Shown: positions 18,863-28,965 of the stretch, one piece after another | How positions within the stretch are numbered: position 1 is the stretch's first letter | How the letters are laid out: every line of letters begins with the position of its first letter | Source: Roseivirga sp. | Lineage (GTDB): Bacteria > Bacteroidota > Bacteroidia > Cytophagales > Cyclobacteriaceae | DNA: 64,000 bases | Reading direction: 5' to 3' | NCBI GenBank assembly: GCA_029262895.1 | Contig: JAJCYM010000081.1 | Location: forward strand, 62,001 to 126,000 | The notes under the pieces: model-generated | What the model was told of the DNA's origin: nothing | Database searches by the model: none | What the model saw: only the letters and a program-made list of their open reading frames with translations | Translations under genes and position numbers: made by a program

Positions 18863-19717
18863 CTAGACGAACTCCCCTTCTATCGGAAGCACAACGATCT
18901 TTCTATCATTCAATGTGAACTGATCACCGTTAGCAAGTATATGAGTAGTCAGATTGGACATTGACATTGGAGTGCCGTCTTTGAGCTCTTCATGGGCATT
19001 ATGTGTCAAATGACTGGCATCCATAATGATCACCATACCAGATCCAATGATCTTGAATTCATTGCAGTTTTTAATCACTATGCCTGTATCTTCAGCTAAG
19101 CCTATTCCAAGAATCTTGGGGTGAATAGCCACAGCTTCTGCCAATCGGCCGAACCGTCCTCTTTTAATAAAATGAGTATCAATGACAAGGTTTGGGATAA
19201 GACCGAGCCCTTTGCTCATGGTTACTGCTCCCTTTAACAAGGCTTCTTTACTGCTTCCACCAGCTATCATCTCATCGGCCATCATCATGGCTCCTGCACT
19301 TGTTCCTGCAATGACAAAGACCTCATTTTTGAATTTCTTATGAAGAAGTTCGTGTAAAGAGGTTTGTCCAATAATGGATGCAATTCTGGATTGATCACCA
19401 CCAGAGAACATCACACAATTCGCATCGGCAAAATCCCCGAGTAGTTCATCTGTTTCACATTGACTAGATGCTGTAATGTTAGCAATGCTTACATTCTTAC
19501 ATCCCAGTTTATCAAAGGCATCAAGGTATATTTCTCCGACTTCATCAGGAATGCTAGAAGCGGTAGGAACGACAATGATCTTGGCATTGACTCCCCCACT
19601 TTCATTGACAACATGCCATAAAATTCCCTCTGATATAAACTCCAATCCAGCAATCTCGCTCTCTCCCTTGTCTTCATTCCCCCCGATTGGTATCAATATG
19701 CCTTTCGAATTGTTCAT
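18863..19717 (-). CDS. cphB: Cyanophycinase
   Basis: 284 residues from the ATG at 19717; a TTG at 19753 in the same frame would add twelve basic residues not seen in the family. Peptidase family S51: N-terminal IPIGGNEDKGE, central FSGGDQSRI, and nucleophile Ser140 in AGTSAGAMMM, then ALLKGAVTMSKGLGLIPN and DTHFIKRGRFGRL, both typical of cyanophycinases. It is an exopeptidase that cuts cyanophycin (multi-L-arginyl-poly-L-aspartate) to beta-Asp-Arg dipeptides. No signal peptide, so it is the intracellular form. It is divergent from cphA with 109 bp between start codons, so the two are probably regulated from one shared region. Confidence 0.95.
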   Translation of the reverse strand: MNNSKGILIPIGGNEDKGESEIAGLEFISEGILWHVVNESGGVNAKIIVVPTASSIPDEVGEIYLDAFDKLGCKNVSIANITASSQCETDELLGDFADANCVMFSGGDQSRIASIIGQTSLHELLHKKFKNEVFVIAGTSAGAMMMADEMIAGGSSKEALLKGAVTMSKGLGLIPNLVIDTHFIKRGRFGRLAEAVAIHPKILGIGLAEDTGIVIKNCNEFKIIGSGMVIIMDASHLTHNAHEELKDGTPMSMSNLTTHILANGDQFTLNDRKIVVLPIEGEFV

Positions 19718-19826
19718 TTCTTCTCTCGCTAAATTTCTTCTCTTGCGATGCAAAAATGATTATAAATTCTTGTTAAAAAATCTATATTTATGCTAAACTA
19801 CTTACCTACCCTTAATTTTTTTACCC
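19718..19826. promoter_or_regulatory. Shared cphB/cphA promoter region
   Basis: 109-bp AT-rich divergent intergenic region. TATATTTA at about 19789-19796 resembles the Bacteroidota -7 element (TAnnTTTG) for cphA except for the last base. No clear operator palindrome was found. Confidence 0.4.
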
Positions 19827-22442
19827 ATGGAGATTCGAGAAATAAGAGCATTAAGAGGTCCGAACTATTGGTCGGCAAAACGTCACAAGCTGATAGTCAT
19901 GGTTTTAGACCTTCAGGAAATGGAACAAAGACCCACCAACAAGATTGATGGATTTTTGGAACGACTTGAAGCGATGTTTCCCACGATGTATGAACACCGC
20001 TGTTCGGTAGGTACGGCCGGTGGTTTTTTCGAACGTGTAAAGGAAGGCACCTGGATGGGGCATGTCATAGAGCATATAGCCCTTGAGTTACAGACTTTGG
20101 CCGGAATGGATGTAGGCTATGGTAGGACTCGTGGTTATGGTGAAGAAGGCGTGTATAACGTAGTTTTTACCTATATCGAAGCTGAGGTAGGTAAATACAC
20201 GGCCCGAGCCTCCGTGAGAATAGCCGAGGCACTTATCGATGGAAAGGATTATGACCTGGAAGAAGACATTCAGGAAATGCGGGAAATTCGCGAACGGGTT
20301 CGTTTAGGTCCTAGTACAGGTTCAATCATTGCAGAGGCTGAAAGTAGAGGGATTCCATGGATTCGTTTGAATAAGTATTCCCTATGCCAATTGGGGTACG
20401 GAGTCAATCAAAAGAAAGTGCAAGCCACTGTCGCTAGTACAACAAGTAATATTGGGGTAGAGATTGCCGGTGATAAAGAAGACACCAAGTTCTTATTAGA
20501 ACAGGCTGAAGTGCCTGTGCCTAAGGGAGAAATAGTAAGATCAGAAGAAGGACTGAAGGATGCCGTAGATTATATAGGATATCCCGTAGTTGTAAAACCC
20601 ATTAGCGGAAATCACGGACGTGGTATCACCACAGATGTAAGGAATTTAGATGATGCTTTGGAAGCCTTTCAAGCGGCAAAGAAAGTATCGAGATCAGTCA
20701 TCATTGAGCGATTTATTGTAGGAGACGATTATCGACTTTTGGTGATTAACTATAAGCTAGTCGCTGCGGCCAAGCGTACTCCGGCTCACGTGGTTGGCGA
20801 TGGGAAATCGACAGTTCAAGAGCTTATTGATCAGGTGAACCTTGATCCAAAAAGAGGATATGGGCATGAAAAAGTGCTCACAATGATTGAAGTTAATGAC
20901 CTGACTCTGGGTATTTTAAAGGAAGCTGGTAAAACTCTTGATTCAGTCTTGGATAAAGAGGAAGTTTTGATTCTTAAGGATACTGCCAACCTGAGCACGG
21001 GTGGAACGGCCGTAGACGTTACAGACATTGTCCACCCCTACAACATCTTTATGGCAGAGCGGATTGCCAAGATAGTAGACCTTGATATTTGTGGTATTGA
21101 TATTATGACCACAGATATGAGTCAACCTCTCCCCGACACTGGTGGAGCGGTTATCGAGGTAAATGCTGGCCCGGGTTTCCGAATGCACTTAGACCCTGCT
21201 GAAGGATTACCAAGGAACGTGGCAGGTCACGTCATTGATATGCTCTATCCTCCTGGAGCGACCTCCAGAATCCCAATCGTGGCCGTAGCTGGAACCAATG
21301 GGAAAACAACTACAACCAGACTCATTGCACACATTGCTCGAATGAAGGGCTTCAAAGTAGGCTATACAACTACTGATGGCGTGTACATTCAAAACAGGCT
21401 ATTAATGACTGGTGACTGTACAGGACCAGCCAGTGCAGAGTTCGTTCTGAAAGACCCAACAGTCGATTTTGCTGTTTTAGAATCTGCACGTGGCGGTTTG
21501 TTAAGAGCGGGCCTCGGATTTAAGAATTGTGATATCGGTATTGTGACCAACGTAGCAGCCGATCATTTAGGCTTGAAAGGCATTCATACCATTGAGCAGC
21601 TGGCCAGAGTTAAAGGCGTCATTCCTCAAACCGTCTTTCCAGATGGTCATGCCATACTCAATGCTGATGATGATTTGGTTTACGAAATGCGAAACGAGAT
21701 CGATTGTAATTTGGCTTTATTCTCTTTGGATGAAACCAACCCTCGTATTGTCAAGCACATGAAAGCCGGAGGGCTTTCTGCGGTGTATGAAAACGGATAC
21801 ATCACCATTTGTAAAGGAGAATGGAAAATGAGAGTAACCAAAGCCACCCAAGTGCCATTAACGTTTGAAGCCAAGGCGCTGTTTATGATTCAAAATGTGT
21901 TACCGGCAGTGCTGACCGGGTACCTTCGCGGCTTTTCGATTGAGGACATAAAAGTGGCCATTGAGTCCTTTATTCCATCACCTGCCCAGACACCAGGTCG
22001 TTTGAACATGTTCAGGTTCAAAGAATTTAACGTGTTGCTTGATTATGCCCATAATCCTGCCGGATTGCGAGCTTTGCATCAAATGATCGACAAAATGGAT
22101 GGCTCGCCTAAGGTGGGTATGATTGCCGGAATTGGTGACCGAAGGTCAGAGGATAATCATGAGATAGGAATGGTGGCCGCTGAGATGTTCGATGAAATAA
22201 TTATTCGTCAAGACAAAAATTTGCGTGGAAAATCTGACAAGGAAATTATTGATATGATTCACAGTGGAATCAAATCTGTGAAGGAAGACATGAAGGTGAC
22301 TATTATTCCTTCTGAGAGAGAAGCCATTACCTATGCCTTAACCAATGCTGAAAAAGGATCTTTACTCGTCCTCTGCAGCGATGTTGTGCCCGATGCCTTG
22401 AACCTGGTGATGGACTTTAAGGAGAAGGAGGCTCAGGCTTAG
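19827..22442 (+). CDS. cphA: Cyanophycin synthetase (CphA1 type)
   Basis: 871 residues, the full length of two-active-site CphA1. Residues 1-160 are the N-terminal domain starting EIREIRALRGPNYWS. About 215-480 is an ATP-grasp domain (VVVKPISGNHGRG, EVNAGPGFRMHLDP) that adds aspartate. From about 485 is a Mur-ligase-like domain with the P-loop GTNGKTTTT at residue 489 and LDYAHNPAG, adding arginine. Both nucleotide sites appear intact, which argues against the dipeptide-using CphA2 type. The product is the cytosolic nitrogen reserve cyanophycin. The divergent cphB is its hydrolase. Confidence 0.96.
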   Translation: MEIREIRALRGPNYWSAKRHKLIVMVLDLQEMEQRPTNKIDGFLERLEAMFPTMYEHRCSVGTAGGFFERVKEGTWMGHVIEHIALELQTLAGMDVGYGRTRGYGEEGVYNVVFTYIEAEVGKYTARASVRIAEALIDGKDYDLEEDIQEMREIRERVRLGPSTGSIIAEAESRGIPWIRLNKYSLCQLGYGVNQKKVQATVASTTSNIGVEIAGDKEDTKFLLEQAEVPVPKGEIVRSEEGLKDAVDYIGYPVVVKPISGNHGRGITTDVRNLDDALEAFQAAKKVSRSVIIERFIVGDDYRLLVINYKLVAAAKRTPAHVVGDGKSTVQELIDQVNLDPKRGYGHEKVLTMIEVNDLTLGILKEAGKTLDSVLDKEEVLILKDTANLSTGGTAVDVTDIVHPYNIFMAERIAKIVDLDICGIDIMTTDMSQPLPDTGGAVIEVNAGPGFRMHLDPAEGLPRNVAGHVIDMLYPPGATSRIPIVAVAGTNGKTTTTRLIAHIARMKGFKVGYTTTDGVYIQNRLLMTGDCTGPASAEFVLKDPTVDFAVLESARGGLLRAGLGFKNCDIGIVTNVAADHLGLKGIHTIEQLARVKGVIPQTVFPDGHAILNADDDLVYEMRNEIDCNLALFSLDETNPRIVKHMKAGGLSAVYENGYITICKGEWKMRVTKATQVPLTFEAKALFMIQNVLPAVLTGYLRGFSIEDIKVAIESFIPSPAQTPGRLNMFRFKEFNVLLDYAHNPAGLRALHQMIDKMDGSPKVGMIAGIGDRRSEDNHEIGMVAAEMFDEIIIRQDKNLRGKSDKEIIDMIHSGIKSVKEDMKVTIIPSEREAITYALTNAEKGSLLVLCSDVVPDALNLVMDFKEKEAQA

Positions 22443-22608
22443 GCTTGGTTGATTGGTGGATTGGGAAATTTGAGGGTTTGAGCATTGATTTGTGTTACGG
22501 AACGTTCGATTCTGATTAGTGCTTTCTCTGCTGAAAATGATCTCTTCGCTGTGCTACGAGATGACTTTCTAAACCTGATTTTCGTTTCTTGATTACTTGA
22601 TTAACTGA

Positions 22609-24024
22609 TCACTGTTTCTTCAAAGTAAAGGATTCATCCAGCCCCCTTCCGCCCATATTAGGCCAGAAGACAATGAGGCGGTTGCTGGCTTTGATTGTAT
22701 TTGAATCCACTAATGTCAGTTTGTATGCGATTAACATAGACCGGGGTGTCATCCCATTTTCATGAGAAAGCTCTATTGAACCGTCTGATAGGCGAATTAT
22801 CTTCTTGAATCTGATAAATTGTGAATTCCCACCTGGCATATATTGAGTCAGCAGGCCTTCAACCTTGCCCCCATTGTTCTTGATCTCAAATTTATATCTT
22901 CCCTCGTCTTTCCAGATTCCGATAAAATCCTTTAACTGGGAAACTGTTGCATCTGGTCTATTGATATAACTTTCTCGGCTTTCTTTGGGTGGGTTGGTTT
23001 CCAATTGTTTCAACCATACCCCAACATCTTCCCTCATCACTTTTTGAGTCTGATAATCTTGTTTAAGCCTATTGGCAAAAGCCCTGGCTTCCTCCAGGTT
23101 GGCAGCAGCCAGGTGCTCGATAGCGCCATTGCCTAGCGCCACTTGCGGTATTTTCACCTCGTACCCATAATCCGCGGTAATTTTATTGAAGCGGTCATCA
23201 ATTTCTTTAAAATTACGAGTAGCGTCATGCCGGTAGGCATAATCAAAGAATAGATTCTTTAGCCCTTTATAGAATGCGAGAAAATACATCGATGAATGTG
23301 TTTCATTTTCAGTCTGGAAGGTCATTGCAGTGATGTTATTATCACTACTTTCTAGTTTGGCCCATTTCTCCTCATTCCAACCGAATCTGGCCCAGGTGGT
23401 CGCCAAACGTCCACGATGTTGAGGGTTCTTTCGGATAAACTCATCGACCTTTTCCTCAAGGATATTATTATCCAGGTGCATGGGTGCGTCAATCATCAAA
23501 TGCCATTTGAAGGCGTTCGGATTCTCCGTCAGGGCATAAACATTAAAAATTCCTCCATGGGAATGCCCCATTAAAATACGAAGCGGCAGCGTTCGATAGG
23601 TGTCGTTGATATGTGGAATCAACTCCTCTGAGAGATGTTTGAGAAATTCATCGGCATTCGGAGATGGCACACCATAGATGTCCATATATGGCGGGGTCAT
23701 GTTCTTTTCTCTTTCGGGAGTGGTAATGGCCACAATAATAGATTCAGGCATATCTCCGTTACCTGAAAGCGCCCTCATGGCACTGTAAGCCGCCAGATAA
23801 TAAGAGTCACCATCAAGTACATAAATAACCGGAAAACTTAAATTCGAATTTTGATATGACTTTGGCAAAAGGACTCGATATTCTCTGCCTTCTCCCATTA
23901 CTTTTGATTCAAGGCTGTACACTTTGCCAATCTCAATCGATGATTCTTCATGCTGTGCCTTTAGTGTGCAACTTGAGCCGAGAAGAATCAGAAAAATCAA
24001 GGAAATAGAAATTTGCTTTTGCAT
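22609..24024 (-). CDS. Exported alpha/beta-hydrolase esterase (Fes/IroE-like fold)
   Basis: 471 residues with a hydrophobic signal; a cysteine in LLGSSC at about residue 19 makes a lipoprotein possible. Residues 35-290 are an esterase-D-like hydrolase: VIYVLDGDSYY, then nucleophile Ser155 in GHSHGG. The C-terminal 120 residues (from about IGIWKDEGRYKFEI) form a separate beta-rich lipocalin-like or DUF3471-like domain. The family includes siderophore esterases, but nothing around it suggests iron. Single gene; no terminator seen. Confidence 0.8.
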   Translation of the reverse strand: MQKQISISLIFLILLGSSCTLKAQHEESSIEIGKVYSLESKVMGEGREYRVLLPKSYQNSNLSFPVIYVLDGDSYYLAAYSAMRALSGNGDMPESIIVAITTPEREKNMTPPYMDIYGVPSPNADEFLKHLSEELIPHINDTYRTLPLRILMGHSHGGIFNVYALTENPNAFKWHLMIDAPMHLDNNILEEKVDEFIRKNPQHRGRLATTWARFGWNEEKWAKLESSDNNITAMTFQTENETHSSMYFLAFYKGLKNLFFDYAYRHDATRNFKEIDDRFNKITADYGYEVKIPQVALGNGAIEHLAAANLEEARAFANRLKQDYQTQKVMREDVGVWLKQLETNPPKESRESYINRPDATVSQLKDFIGIWKDEGRYKFEIKNNGGKVEGLLTQYMPGGNSQFIRFKKIIRLSDGSIELSHENGMTPRSMLIAYKLTLVDSNTIKASNRLIVFWPNMGGRGLDESFTLKKQ

Positions 24025-24341
24025 AGTTTGTCAATTGCTTTGATCGCATTTTACGAGAACTTGAAGGGAATATCTGCCAGTTAAGGCCAAAGCGGATTAT
24101 TATGATTTGAAACGGATGCGCCATCGAGGGCTGGGGTCCAGCATCAGCGTGACCATCGGCTGACAACGACTGTTTTTACTTCCCTGTCAACCCGATGGTT
24201 TTGATGTTGGTGTCTTTTCTTTTGTTACTTTTCTTTGGTCATACAAAGAAAAGTAAGGAGTTCAATCGTAGAATGAATTAGAACTATTTGGCGATTTTAA
24301 GATTGAATAGCTCGCATCATCTCCCTCCTGTGTGTAGAGGG
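24025..24341. other. Intergenic region with a perfect hairpin (317 bp)
   Basis: Non-coding. Its only notable element is the perfect 13-bp hairpin at 24225-24256, listed separately. Confidence 0.5.
24225..24256. repeat. Perfect hairpin, TTACTTTTCTTTG stem
   Basis: TTACTTTTCTTTG pairs perfectly with CAAAGAAAAGTAA around a 6-nt loop. Neither side is followed by a U-tract, so it looks more like a dispersed repeat or processing structure than a terminator. It lies 85 bp past the LytTR regulator stop. Confidence 0.6.
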
Positions 24342-25094
24342 CTAGCCAAGTATTTTCTTGAGCTGATCTGAGAAGTTTCGGCTGCATTTGATTTGCTCGC
24401 CTGACTCTAGTGTAATCATTAAATCACTGTGCGAGGAGGATTCAAAATGTGTAATGGCGTTGATATTCACGAGATGTGATTTGTGGATTCTGAGGATGTC
24501 TCTGCTGTTTAAGGTCGATTCCAATTCACTAAGTGTGGCTCTCTTCATGTAGAACCTTTCTTTTGTGAAAATTCTCACATAATTACCTTCAGACTTCGCC
24601 CAAATAATTTCATCGACTTGGAGAGGATAAACCTTGCCCAAGTGGGTGGCCGAAACGAATTTAGATTTTAAGGACTCCTTGTACTTATTGAATAATTCTT
24701 GCCTTTTTGGATCCGTAAACTCTTCGTTCTCTACCCTCTCTTTACAACGTGCCAGCGCTAAGTCAAATCGATCTGCTTTCATAGGCTTAAGAAGATAGTC
24801 CACCGCGTTCATGTCAAAGGCGGCTATGGCATGCTCATCGTAAGCAGTAATGAAAATTATTTGTGGAAGGTTGATTTCAGCGTGTTTATAAAGCTCATCT
24901 AACATTTCAAGACCCGTCATTTCAGGCATTTGAATATCCAGAAAGATCAAGTCAGGTTCTTGGGCAATGATTATTGCCAGCGCGGCCTTCGCATTGCTAC
25001 AATAGGCAAGAACCTCAACATCGCTGTGGCTTTGAAGCAACTGTCTCACTTTCTCCCTGGAGAGCCTCTCATCATCGACTACAACTGCTCTCAT
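24342..25094 (-). CDS. LytTR-family response regulator (pair 1)
   Basis: 250 residues. An N-terminal receiver domain has the acidic pair DD7-8, phospho-acceptor Asp53 in FLDIQMPEM and the conserved Lys in LLKPMK near residue 105. The LytTR DNA-binding domain covers about 150-248 (VDEIIWAKSEGNYVRIFT, HKSHLVNINAI). Its ATG overlaps the stop of the kinase gene just upstream by 4 bp, so the two form a translationally coupled two-component pair. The lack of other linked genes downstream leaves its regulon unknown; the adjacent PadR-permease unit on the same strand is a candidate. Confidence 0.93.
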   Translation of the reverse strand: MRAVVVDDERLSREKVRQLLQSHSDVEVLAYCSNAKAALAIIIAQEPDLIFLDIQMPEMTGLEMLDELYKHAEINLPQIIFITAYDEHAIAAFDMNAVDYLLKPMKADRFDLALARCKERVENEEFTDPKRQELFNKYKESLKSKFVSATHLGKVYPLQVDEIIWAKSEGNYVRIFTKERFYMKRATLSELESTLNSRDILRIHKSHLVNINAITHFESSSHSDLMITLESGEQIKCSRNFSDQLKKILG

Positions 25095-26161
25095 TTTATG
25101 GGAATGTCAATTTCGATAGTTAGGCCGCCCTTGTCATTATTGCTCAGGTTTAAACCATGTTTTTCATGATAAAGTTGATCCAAGCGCTGAATCAAACTCT
25201 TCAGACCTGTGCCATATTGAACCTCTTCGGGTAGACCAACACCAGTGTCACTTAATGTGATGTTCAGCCTGCCCTCCTGTTTTTGAATATTGAGCGTGAT
25301 GATCACGTCCATTTGCCGTTTTTCAACGACATGTTTAAAGATATTTTCAACTAAAGGTTGTAACAAGAGGAATGGAACTTGAAGGTTGAAAACGTCTGGA
25401 TCAATATTTTTCACAAATTCGAATCTCTTCTCAAAGCGAACCTCGCAGATGTCCAGATAGTAAGATAGCGCATCCAGCTCCTCTCGCACTGTTACTTCGT
25501 GATGAGTGCCCTTGGTAAGCACATACCTCAGGAAATCGCTTAGGCCATGTAAGGTTTTGTCTGCCGCCTGCACATCCGTATACATCAGTGTAGAAATGCC
25601 CTGCATCGTATTAAACAAGAAGTGAGGTTGCAACTGCAGGTTCATGACGTTCAGTTTAGCCTCGGCTAATTGACTTCTCAGTCTTTCGCTTTCCAGCCTT
25701 CTTTCTTTGCTATTTATCTGGTTTCTGATAATGGCAATCCCTGTAATCAACAACCAGAAAGGCAAGGTGATAATAAACAGGTTGCCACTGATTAATCGGG
25801 CTTTCATGGGTTGCTGAAGTTCCATCTGAAATGCATAAGTAAAATACAGGAAGGCCACCAAATAGCTAATGAGCAAAACAACTACAATGTGCAATGTAAA
25901 GCCATAGACCCTTTTCCAGCCTTCAAACCTTATAATCCCCGAAAGCCATATAAAGAGTGGTGTTGAGATGGCGCAGCAAGCCCAGGTAAAAGGCATAATA
26001 CTCATCAGGGTAGATGTGCGGACGTTTTCATTGTTTCTTCGAACAAGCACATCTGCGTAGTTCAGTCCAAAGGCAATGGCTAAACATACACCAATGAGGA
26101 TCAACGCTGGAATTAAAAAAGAGGATCGTTTTTTTTCTTCCTTTCCAACTTGCAACTGCAT
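25091..26161 (-). CDS. LytS-type membrane sensor histidine kinase (pair 1)
   Basis: 356 residues from the ATG at 26161; the longer frame needs TTG at 26191 and would only add ten residues. Four transmembrane helices at about 15-35, 52-75, 85-110 and 127-147 form the sensor, with no large periplasmic domain. The HisKA_7TM-type His_kinase domain follows with His180 in LQPHFLFNT, then an ATPase domain with the N-box LLQPLVENIFKHV and G-box DTGVGLPE. Co-transcribed with the LytTR regulator. Confidence 0.93.
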   Translation of the reverse strand: MQLQVGKEEKKRSSFLIPALILIGVCLAIAFGLNYADVLVRRNNENVRTSTLMSIMPFTWACCAISTPLFIWLSGIIRFEGWKRVYGFTLHIVVVLLISYLVAFLYFTYAFQMELQQPMKARLISGNLFIITLPFWLLITGIAIIRNQINSKERRLESERLRSQLAEAKLNVMNLQLQPHFLFNTMQGISTLMYTDVQAADKTLHGLSDFLRYVLTKGTHHEVTVREELDALSYYLDICEVRFEKRFEFVKNIDPDVFNLQVPFLLLQPLVENIFKHVVEKRQMDVIITLNIQKQEGRLNITLSDTGVGLPEEVQYGTGLKSLIQRLDQLYHEKHGLNLSNNDKGGLTIEIDIPIK

Positions 26162-26316
26162 GGTGTCTTGAGCTAATCTGATTTGATCCAAAGATCAATT
26201 TAGAGGCAATGCAATGATTGTCCAAATTTATGGTGTTGAAAAGGATTTTGGAGGTGCTGAAGAGTATGTCCATCACGTTTGACGATGTATATCTCATCCA
26301 GCCCTTCCCTTCTTTC

Positions 26317-26339
26317 ACGTCCAAGGCAGGCCTTGACGT
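26317..26339. repeat. Short inverted repeat upstream of kinase pair 1
   Basis: ACGTCCAAGGC and GCCTTGACGT are inverted with a single extra C. It lies in the 195-bp gap between the permease stop and the kinase start. It has no U-tract, so it might be a regulatory site or a weak hairpin. Confidence 0.3.
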
Positions 26340-26356
26340 CCGCAGATCATAAGCAG

Positions 26357-28960
26357 TTACTCATTCCTCAATGCCCGAACCGGGTTGTTAGTTGATGCTC
26401 TGATGGATTGATAACTCACAGTAAGTAAGGTGATGACCAGGGCCGAAAAGGCCGACAGCACAAACATGCCGATCGAGAGTTCAATATGATAGGCAAAACC
26501 ATTCAGCCATTGATTCATAGCATACCAACCCAAAGGCATAGAGATAACAAGTGATATCAGAATGAGTTTAGTGAAGTCTCCTGTTAGCAATACAAACAAA
26601 TTACTGACTGAGGCGCCTAATACTTTACGTATGCCAATTTCCCTCATTCGTTGTTCCATCGCATAAGAAACCAAGCCAAAGAGACCCAGACAAGAGACAA
26701 TAATGGCTAGTATGGCAAAGTAGGTTGAAAGGGTGCTGGTACGCTGCTCAGCTTCATACAACTCCTGAAAATCCTCTTCAAGAAAATCGTAGCTGAATTC
26801 TCTCTCGGGAAAAATCTTATTCCATGAGTTTTCCAATGTTGCCACAATTGCATCTTTTTGACTGGGTTCATACTTCACATATACCCTATTCATTCGATCA
26901 AATTTGAAAATGACCATAGGCTCGATTTCCGAATGGATGGATTTGAAATTAAAGTCTTCGATTACCCCAACAATTCTCTGCTCACCGAAGGCAGTAATCG
27001 TCTGACCAACAGGATTTTCTAGTCCCATCATGGCTTTGGCCTTTTCGTTGATCATCACTGTAGCCGTATCAGCCTCCAGGAATGACCTTCCCTCCAATAT
27101 ATTCATTTCCATAGTGGCTGGATAATGCTCATCCATTCCCATATAATGGAAGAGAAATGTTTCGTCAGCATTTTGGCCCGGCCAGATAAAGCCCGAAGAA
27201 CTACTAAGCACATAGGCAGGGTGATGACTGGAACGCCCCACATTAATAATGCCCGGCTGGCCTCGTAATTCGTTCGTTAAAAGTTTTACCTGACTTGAAG
27301 GAGCTGAAGTGTAGATGATATTCTCCTTGTTATAGCCTAGATCAACATTCTGAATAAAACTCAATTGTTGATAGATGGCTATTGTGCCAATGACCAGAAC
27401 TATAGAAATAATAAACTGAAAGATCACTAAGGCTTTCCTGAGCCCGGCACCACGTTTGAGCGTAATAGATTGCGCATTCAAGGTATCTATGGGTTTGGTG
27501 GAGCTGAGGAATAAGGCCGGATAAGAGCCCGCAATTAGGCCTGTAGCGATGGCCACCAATAAAATACCCAATGCCAATCTGAATCCGGATTCGGCTGTGA
27601 GTAATTCTTGTATTACGAAATCCTTATTAGCGAGTTGATTAAAAGAAGGAAGCACCAAAGCAACGAGCAGTACTGACAGCAATACAGCAGTCATGGTAAG
27701 CAACACTGATTCACTTAAAAACTGAAAGATCAATTGACTTCTCTGGGCTCCGATCGTCTTCCTTAGCCCAACTTCCTTGGCTCTTTTGGCCGAACGTGCT
27801 GTCGACAAGTTCATAAAATTGATGCAGGAAATGAGCAGAATGAAAACTGCGACAATCGAAAAAATCTGTACGTATATCATTTGACTTTTCCGAGATACCT
27901 CAACTACAAAATCCACATCTCCGAGATATATGTCAGTTATGGGCTGTAAATAAATATCAGTAATTGAGCCTTCTGAATTTTTCTTTATTTGATTGATGAC
28001 CTTCTTGTTTACTTCGGTCAGATCTGCTTGCTCGCTCAATTCTACATAAGTATAAATACCATTACTTCTCCAATTCGTAGCCCTGCCCGGGTTTTCTGAA
28101 ATGGACTTTTCAAAATTCGTCAGATAAGTAAAATAGAGATGTGAGTTTTTGGGGACATTTTCCATCACCGCACTAATTACAAAATCTTCTCCGCTCAATT
28201 TTATTGATTTACCAATCGGGTCTTCATCGGGAAAATACTTATCTGATAAATCTTTCGTCAGGATTAATGTGTTGTGTTTCTCCTTGAAGTCGGCTGCAGT
28301 TCCTTTTATGATAGGGAAAGAGAACATTTCAAAAAACTGTTCATCGACCATATATCCATTAGATTCAGCAATTTTCAGATCTCCCAATTGGAAATTATAG
28401 TTCTGCCCCGAAGCCCTTGTAAAGTGTACAATTTCAGGATACTCCTCATAAAGGGATGGGCCTAAGGCATCTGGAGTCACCGCCACAGGAAAAACCGGCT
28501 GTCCGTCATAGTATTGATTTTCTACTACTCTATAGAGCAGTTCCTTTTTCTCATGAAACTGGTCGAAACCAAGTTCATCACTAACAAATAATCCAATCAT
28601 GAATACAGTGGACAAGCCCACAGTTAATCCAAGCACATTGACAAATGTGTAGAACTTGTGCTTTATAAAATTTCTGACCGCGATTTTGAAATAGTTTTTG
28701 AGCATAGTGGTATGAATAAAAAAGTTGTTGTTTGATTTTGGTCTTTGACTCCAGTAGGCCTCTTTCGCCATTGGTTTTATTTCCCCGAACTCCTTGACAG
28801 CCAGGTCAAAAGCCTGTTGCTGCGTATAGCCTTGTGTAAGCAGATCATCTATATGGTCGCGAAGGTGCAGTTCCATTTCTCGAATGGCACCATGATTAAA
28901 AGCACGGTGTTTCTGAAATAGACGCAGCCAGGATTTTATGGATTTTTCAAGATCAAACAC
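26357..28960 (-). CDS. Large FtsX/MacB-type ABC transporter permease with prefix domain (module 2)
   Basis: 867 residues starting at GTG 28960, five bases after the padR stop; the N-terminus FDLEKSIKSWL matches the family start. Residues 1-80 are a prefix domain (IREMELHLRDHIDDLL, AVKEFGE). Then TM1 at about 105-130, a MacB periplasmic domain, FtsX with AKEVGLRKTIGAQ, a second periplasmic domain and FtsX with EIGIRKVLGASVSNL. No ATPase gene lies nearby. It is bracketed by two LytS/LytTR pairs on the same strand, so its expression could be under both PadR and two-component control. Confidence 0.9.
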   Translation of the reverse strand: MFDLEKSIKSWLRLFQKHRAFNHGAIREMELHLRDHIDDLLTQGYTQQQAFDLAVKEFGEIKPMAKEAYWSQRPKSNNNFFIHTTMLKNYFKIAVRNFIKHKFYTFVNVLGLTVGLSTVFMIGLFVSDELGFDQFHEKKELLYRVVENQYYDGQPVFPVAVTPDALGPSLYEEYPEIVHFTRASGQNYNFQLGDLKIAESNGYMVDEQFFEMFSFPIIKGTAADFKEKHNTLILTKDLSDKYFPDEDPIGKSIKLSGEDFVISAVMENVPKNSHLYFTYLTNFEKSISENPGRATNWRSNGIYTYVELSEQADLTEVNKKVINQIKKNSEGSITDIYLQPITDIYLGDVDFVVEVSRKSQMIYVQIFSIVAVFILLISCINFMNLSTARSAKRAKEVGLRKTIGAQRSQLIFQFLSESVLLTMTAVLLSVLLVALVLPSFNQLANKDFVIQELLTAESGFRLALGILLVAIATGLIAGSYPALFLSSTKPIDTLNAQSITLKRGAGLRKALVIFQFIISIVLVIGTIAIYQQLSFIQNVDLGYNKENIIYTSAPSSQVKLLTNELRGQPGIINVGRSSHHPAYVLSSSSGFIWPGQNADETFLFHYMGMDEHYPATMEMNILEGRSFLEADTATVMINEKAKAMMGLENPVGQTITAFGEQRIVGVIEDFNFKSIHSEIEPMVIFKFDRMNRVYVKYEPSQKDAIVATLENSWNKIFPEREFSYDFLEEDFQELYEAEQRTSTLSTYFAILAIIVSCLGLFGLVSYAMEQRMREIGIRKVLGASVSNLFVLLTGDFTKLILISLVISMPLGWYAMNQWLNGFAYHIELSIGMFVLSAFSALVITLLTVSYQSIRASTNNPVRALRNE

Positions 28961-28965
28961 TTGCT

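Noticed and set aside
24225-24256. A rho-independent terminator
   Set aside because: A perfect stem but no U-tract on either side; kept as a repeat.
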